The notes below the pieces were generated by a model. The model saw only the letters and a program-made list of their open reading frames with translations. It was not told the origin of the DNA and ran no database searches. A program made the translations under genes and the position numbers. This document shows, piece by piece, positions 62,469 to 64,000 of a stretch of DNA of 64,000 nt. The stretch lies in assembly GCF_042657185.1 (NCBI RefSeq), contig NZ_JBHSNN010000047.1; one strand, 5' to 3'. Numbering within the stretch: position 1 is the stretch's first letter; each line of letters begins with the position of its first letter. The stretch is from Ureibacillus thermophilus. GTDB lineage: Bacteria > Bacillota > Bacilli > Bacillales_A > Planococcaceae.

Positions 62469-62554
62469 CAAACTTAAAATTATTGAATTTTTAGAAAATT
62501 TATGATATTGTATGGCATTATATTTTAAAGTGTCAACCTTTGGGAGGGTCTGAA

Positions 62555-64000
62555 ATGAAAAAGAATATTGCTGTTTCGCAACATCGCCAAAAAGCAGATT
62601 TCATATTGCGAAATGCGAAAATTGCAGATGTTTTTTCCCTTAAGTGGAAAGAGGCGGATCTTGTCGTTGCCAATGGAAAAATTATCGCCCTTGATACGGA
62701 AGGGAAGTATGAAGCGGAAAAGGTGGAGGATGCCAGAGGACGATGGGTCATTCCTGGTATGATTGATACCCATATTCATATCGAATCAACGATGCTCACC
62801 CCTGAACAGTTCAGCCGAATTATATTGCCTTTCGGTGTCACTTCCGTCATAGCGGATCCCCATGAAATCGCAAACGTCTCCGGAACAGAGGGCTTAAAAT
62901 ATATGCTTGATGCCGCAAAAGACAGCCCCCTAGATATTTACTATATGCTTCCATCAAGCGTGCCGGCCACTTCCTTTGAACATGCAGGTGCAGTGTTGAA
63001 AGCGTCCGATTTAGCGCCGTTTCTAAAAAATGAACAAGTGCTTGGAATTGCAGAAGTGATGGATTATCCAGCGGTTTTATCCTGCGATGAGGAAATGCTT
63101 GCGAAAATTCAGCTAGGCCATGAACATGGCATGATGATCGATGGCCACGGCGCTGGTTTGAATGGACAACAATTAGCAGGTTACCGTGCAGCAGGCATTC
63201 ATACGGACCATGAATGCATCACGCTAGAAGAAGCGTTGGAGCGCATTGAAATGGGAATGTATGTATTAGTACGGGAAGGTTCTGCATCGAAAAATCTAAA
63301 AGCTTTGCTCCCCGCAATCACCCCTTATAACGCCCGCCGTTTTGCATTTTGCACAGATGACAAACATTTAGATGAAATCATTCAAGAAGGCACCATCAAC
63401 CATAGTGTGAAATTGGCCATTGCGGAAGGAATTGAAGTGCTTCAAGCAATTCAATTGGCCACATTAAATGCGGCTGAATGTTACCGCCTATACGACAAAG
63501 GAGCTGTTGCACCAGGATTTACGGCAGATTTTGTTTTATTGGATGATTTGGAAGAAATGAAGATTGCCGCAGTATGGAAAAATGGTGTAAAAGTTGCGGA
63601 AGACGGAGAAATGTTGCTTCCAGAAACGGCTCCAATCGATGTGCCTGCCCGCATTTGCCATTCAGTCCATTTGCCAGAAGTAAAGGTGGATGATTTGGCA
63701 TTGCCATTAAAAAGCTCCTTTGTAAACATCATTGGCATTATTCCGAATCAAATCGTGACTAAAAAATTGCAAGACTATGTGGATGTACAAGACGGAAAGT
63801 TCGTGCCAAATATAGAAAAGGACTTTTTAAAACTCGCTGTCTTTGAAAGACATTTGCACCGCGGAACAAAAAGTGTAGCTATTGTACATGGCTTGGGACT
63901 AAAAGCGGGAGCCATTGCCACAACAATAGCCCATGACTCTCATAATGTTATAGCAGTTGGTACAAACGATAAAGATATGGTGCTTGCCTTAAATGAAATT
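62555..64000 (+). CDS. adeC: Adenine deaminase (partial, runs off window end)
   Basis: An open frame of 482 codons without stop up to the last base. Metal and active-site segments of the AdeC amidohydrolase family are MIDTHIHIESTMLTPEQFSR, ADPHEIANVSG, IDGHGAGLNGQQLAGY, HTDHECI and FCTDDKHLDEII. It converts adenine to hypoxanthine and ammonia in purine salvage. The ATG at 62555 follows TGGGAGGGT. B. subtilis AdeC is about 577 residues, so roughly 95 residues lie beyond the window. No purine riboswitch is visible in the short leader. Confidence 0.95.
   Translation, partial: MKKNIAVSQHRQKADFILRNAKIADVFSLKWKEADLVVANGKIIALDTEGKYEAEKVEDARGRWVIPGMIDTHIHIESTMLTPEQFSRIILPFGVTSVIADPHEIANVSGTEGLKYMLDAAKDSPLDIYYMLPSSVPATSFEHAGAVLKASDLAPFLKNEQVLGIAEVMDYPAVLSCDEEMLAKIQLGHEHGMMIDGHGAGLNGQQLAGYRAAGIHTDHECITLEEALERIEMGMYVLVREGSASKNLKALLPAITPYNARRFAFCTDDKHLDEIIQEGTINHSVKLAIAEGIEVLQAIQLATLNAAECYRLYDKGAVAPGFTADFVLLDDLEEMKIAAVWKNGVKVAEDGEMLLPETAPIDVPARICHSVHLPEVKVDDLALPLKSSFVNIIGIIPNQIVTKKLQDYVDVQDGKFVPNIEKDFLKLAVFERHLHRGTKSVAIVHGLGLKAGAIATTIAHDSHNVIAVGTNDKDMVLALNEI

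Noticed and set aside
62469..62554. Purine riboswitch before adenine deaminase
   Set aside because: Only 86 bases separate the upstream terminator and the start codon, and no aptamer core is seen.

Overview
The window is a low-GC, AT-rich Gram-positive chromosome segment from a Bacillales bacterium. The gene order strongly matches the yqfW-ispG-yqfZ-yqgB-yqgC-sodA-pbpA-pst-rpmG-yqgN-yqgQ-ltaS/yqgS-yqgW-yqgX-yqgY-comG-gcv-yqhL-lipM stretch of Bacillus subtilis. It also has features B. subtilis lacks: formate-tetrahydrofolate ligase, a cobalamin-dependent ribonucleotide reductase, and copies of a GC-rich GAGGCTGGGACA-bounded repeat. A Planococcaceae/Caryophanaceae-type bacillus (Ureibacillus or Lysinibacillus relatives) is my best inference; no rRNA or other marker in the window proves it. 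No tRNA, rRNA, prophage, insertion sequence with a transposase, or CRISPR array was seen.

Layout. 0-7 kb: an RNase H-like protein (ypeP-like), an ECF sigma factor with its anti-sigma factor, a small zinc-binding protein, a stand-alone CoaB-like protein, a YbaK-type deacylase, a VOC protein, and a decayed region where a phosphate-binding-protein-like gene is fused to a truncated EAL gene. 7-15 kb: fhs, then a complete ribose operon rbsRKDACB preceded by three regularly spaced LacI-family/cre-like operators. 15-21 kb: DoxX protein, divergent 5-oxoprolinase genes (pxpA and pxpBC), a heme-degrading monooxygenase with a Fur-like box, an unrecognised 202-residue protein, an esterase relative lacking its nucleophile, and a lipoprotein. 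21-32 kb: yqfW, ispG, yqfZ, yqgB, yqgC, sodA, a patatin-like phospholipase, a PNPOx-like protein, a PAS-EAL protein and pbpA. 32-41 kb: pstSCAB behind a Pho-box-like array, a Trp-specific T-box controlling trpEG, glutathione peroxidase, two small envelope proteins, rpmG, the folate cyclo-ligase and yqgQ. 41-50 kb: LtaS-type synthase, small membrane proteins, MBL hydrolase, a Cys-rich HTH regulator, and the comGA-GG competence pilus operon followed by shikimate kinase. 50-64 kb: a glycine riboswitch and gcvT-gcvPA-gcvPB, rhodanese, formamidase, lipM, NrdR-boxed nrdJ, a repeat-rich decayed region, a GlcD-like oxidase, and adenine deaminase, which runs off the end.

How it fits together. Fhs, 5-formyl-THF cyclo-ligase and the glycine cleavage system all feed the one-carbon folate pool, and LipM attaches the octanoyl group needed for GcvH lipoylation. 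pstSCAB is probably phosphate-starvation controlled, trpEG is charged-tRNA controlled, gcv is glycine controlled, nrdJ is probably NrdR controlled, and hmoA is probably iron controlled. Intergenic spaces are small and mostly carry rho-independent terminators. The less ordinary material is the structured repeat family placed directly behind genes, the two decayed regions (5.7-6.9 kb and 60.4-60.9 kb), a degenerate GCGATTAT repeat array, and a few proteins with altered key residues or unusual lengths.
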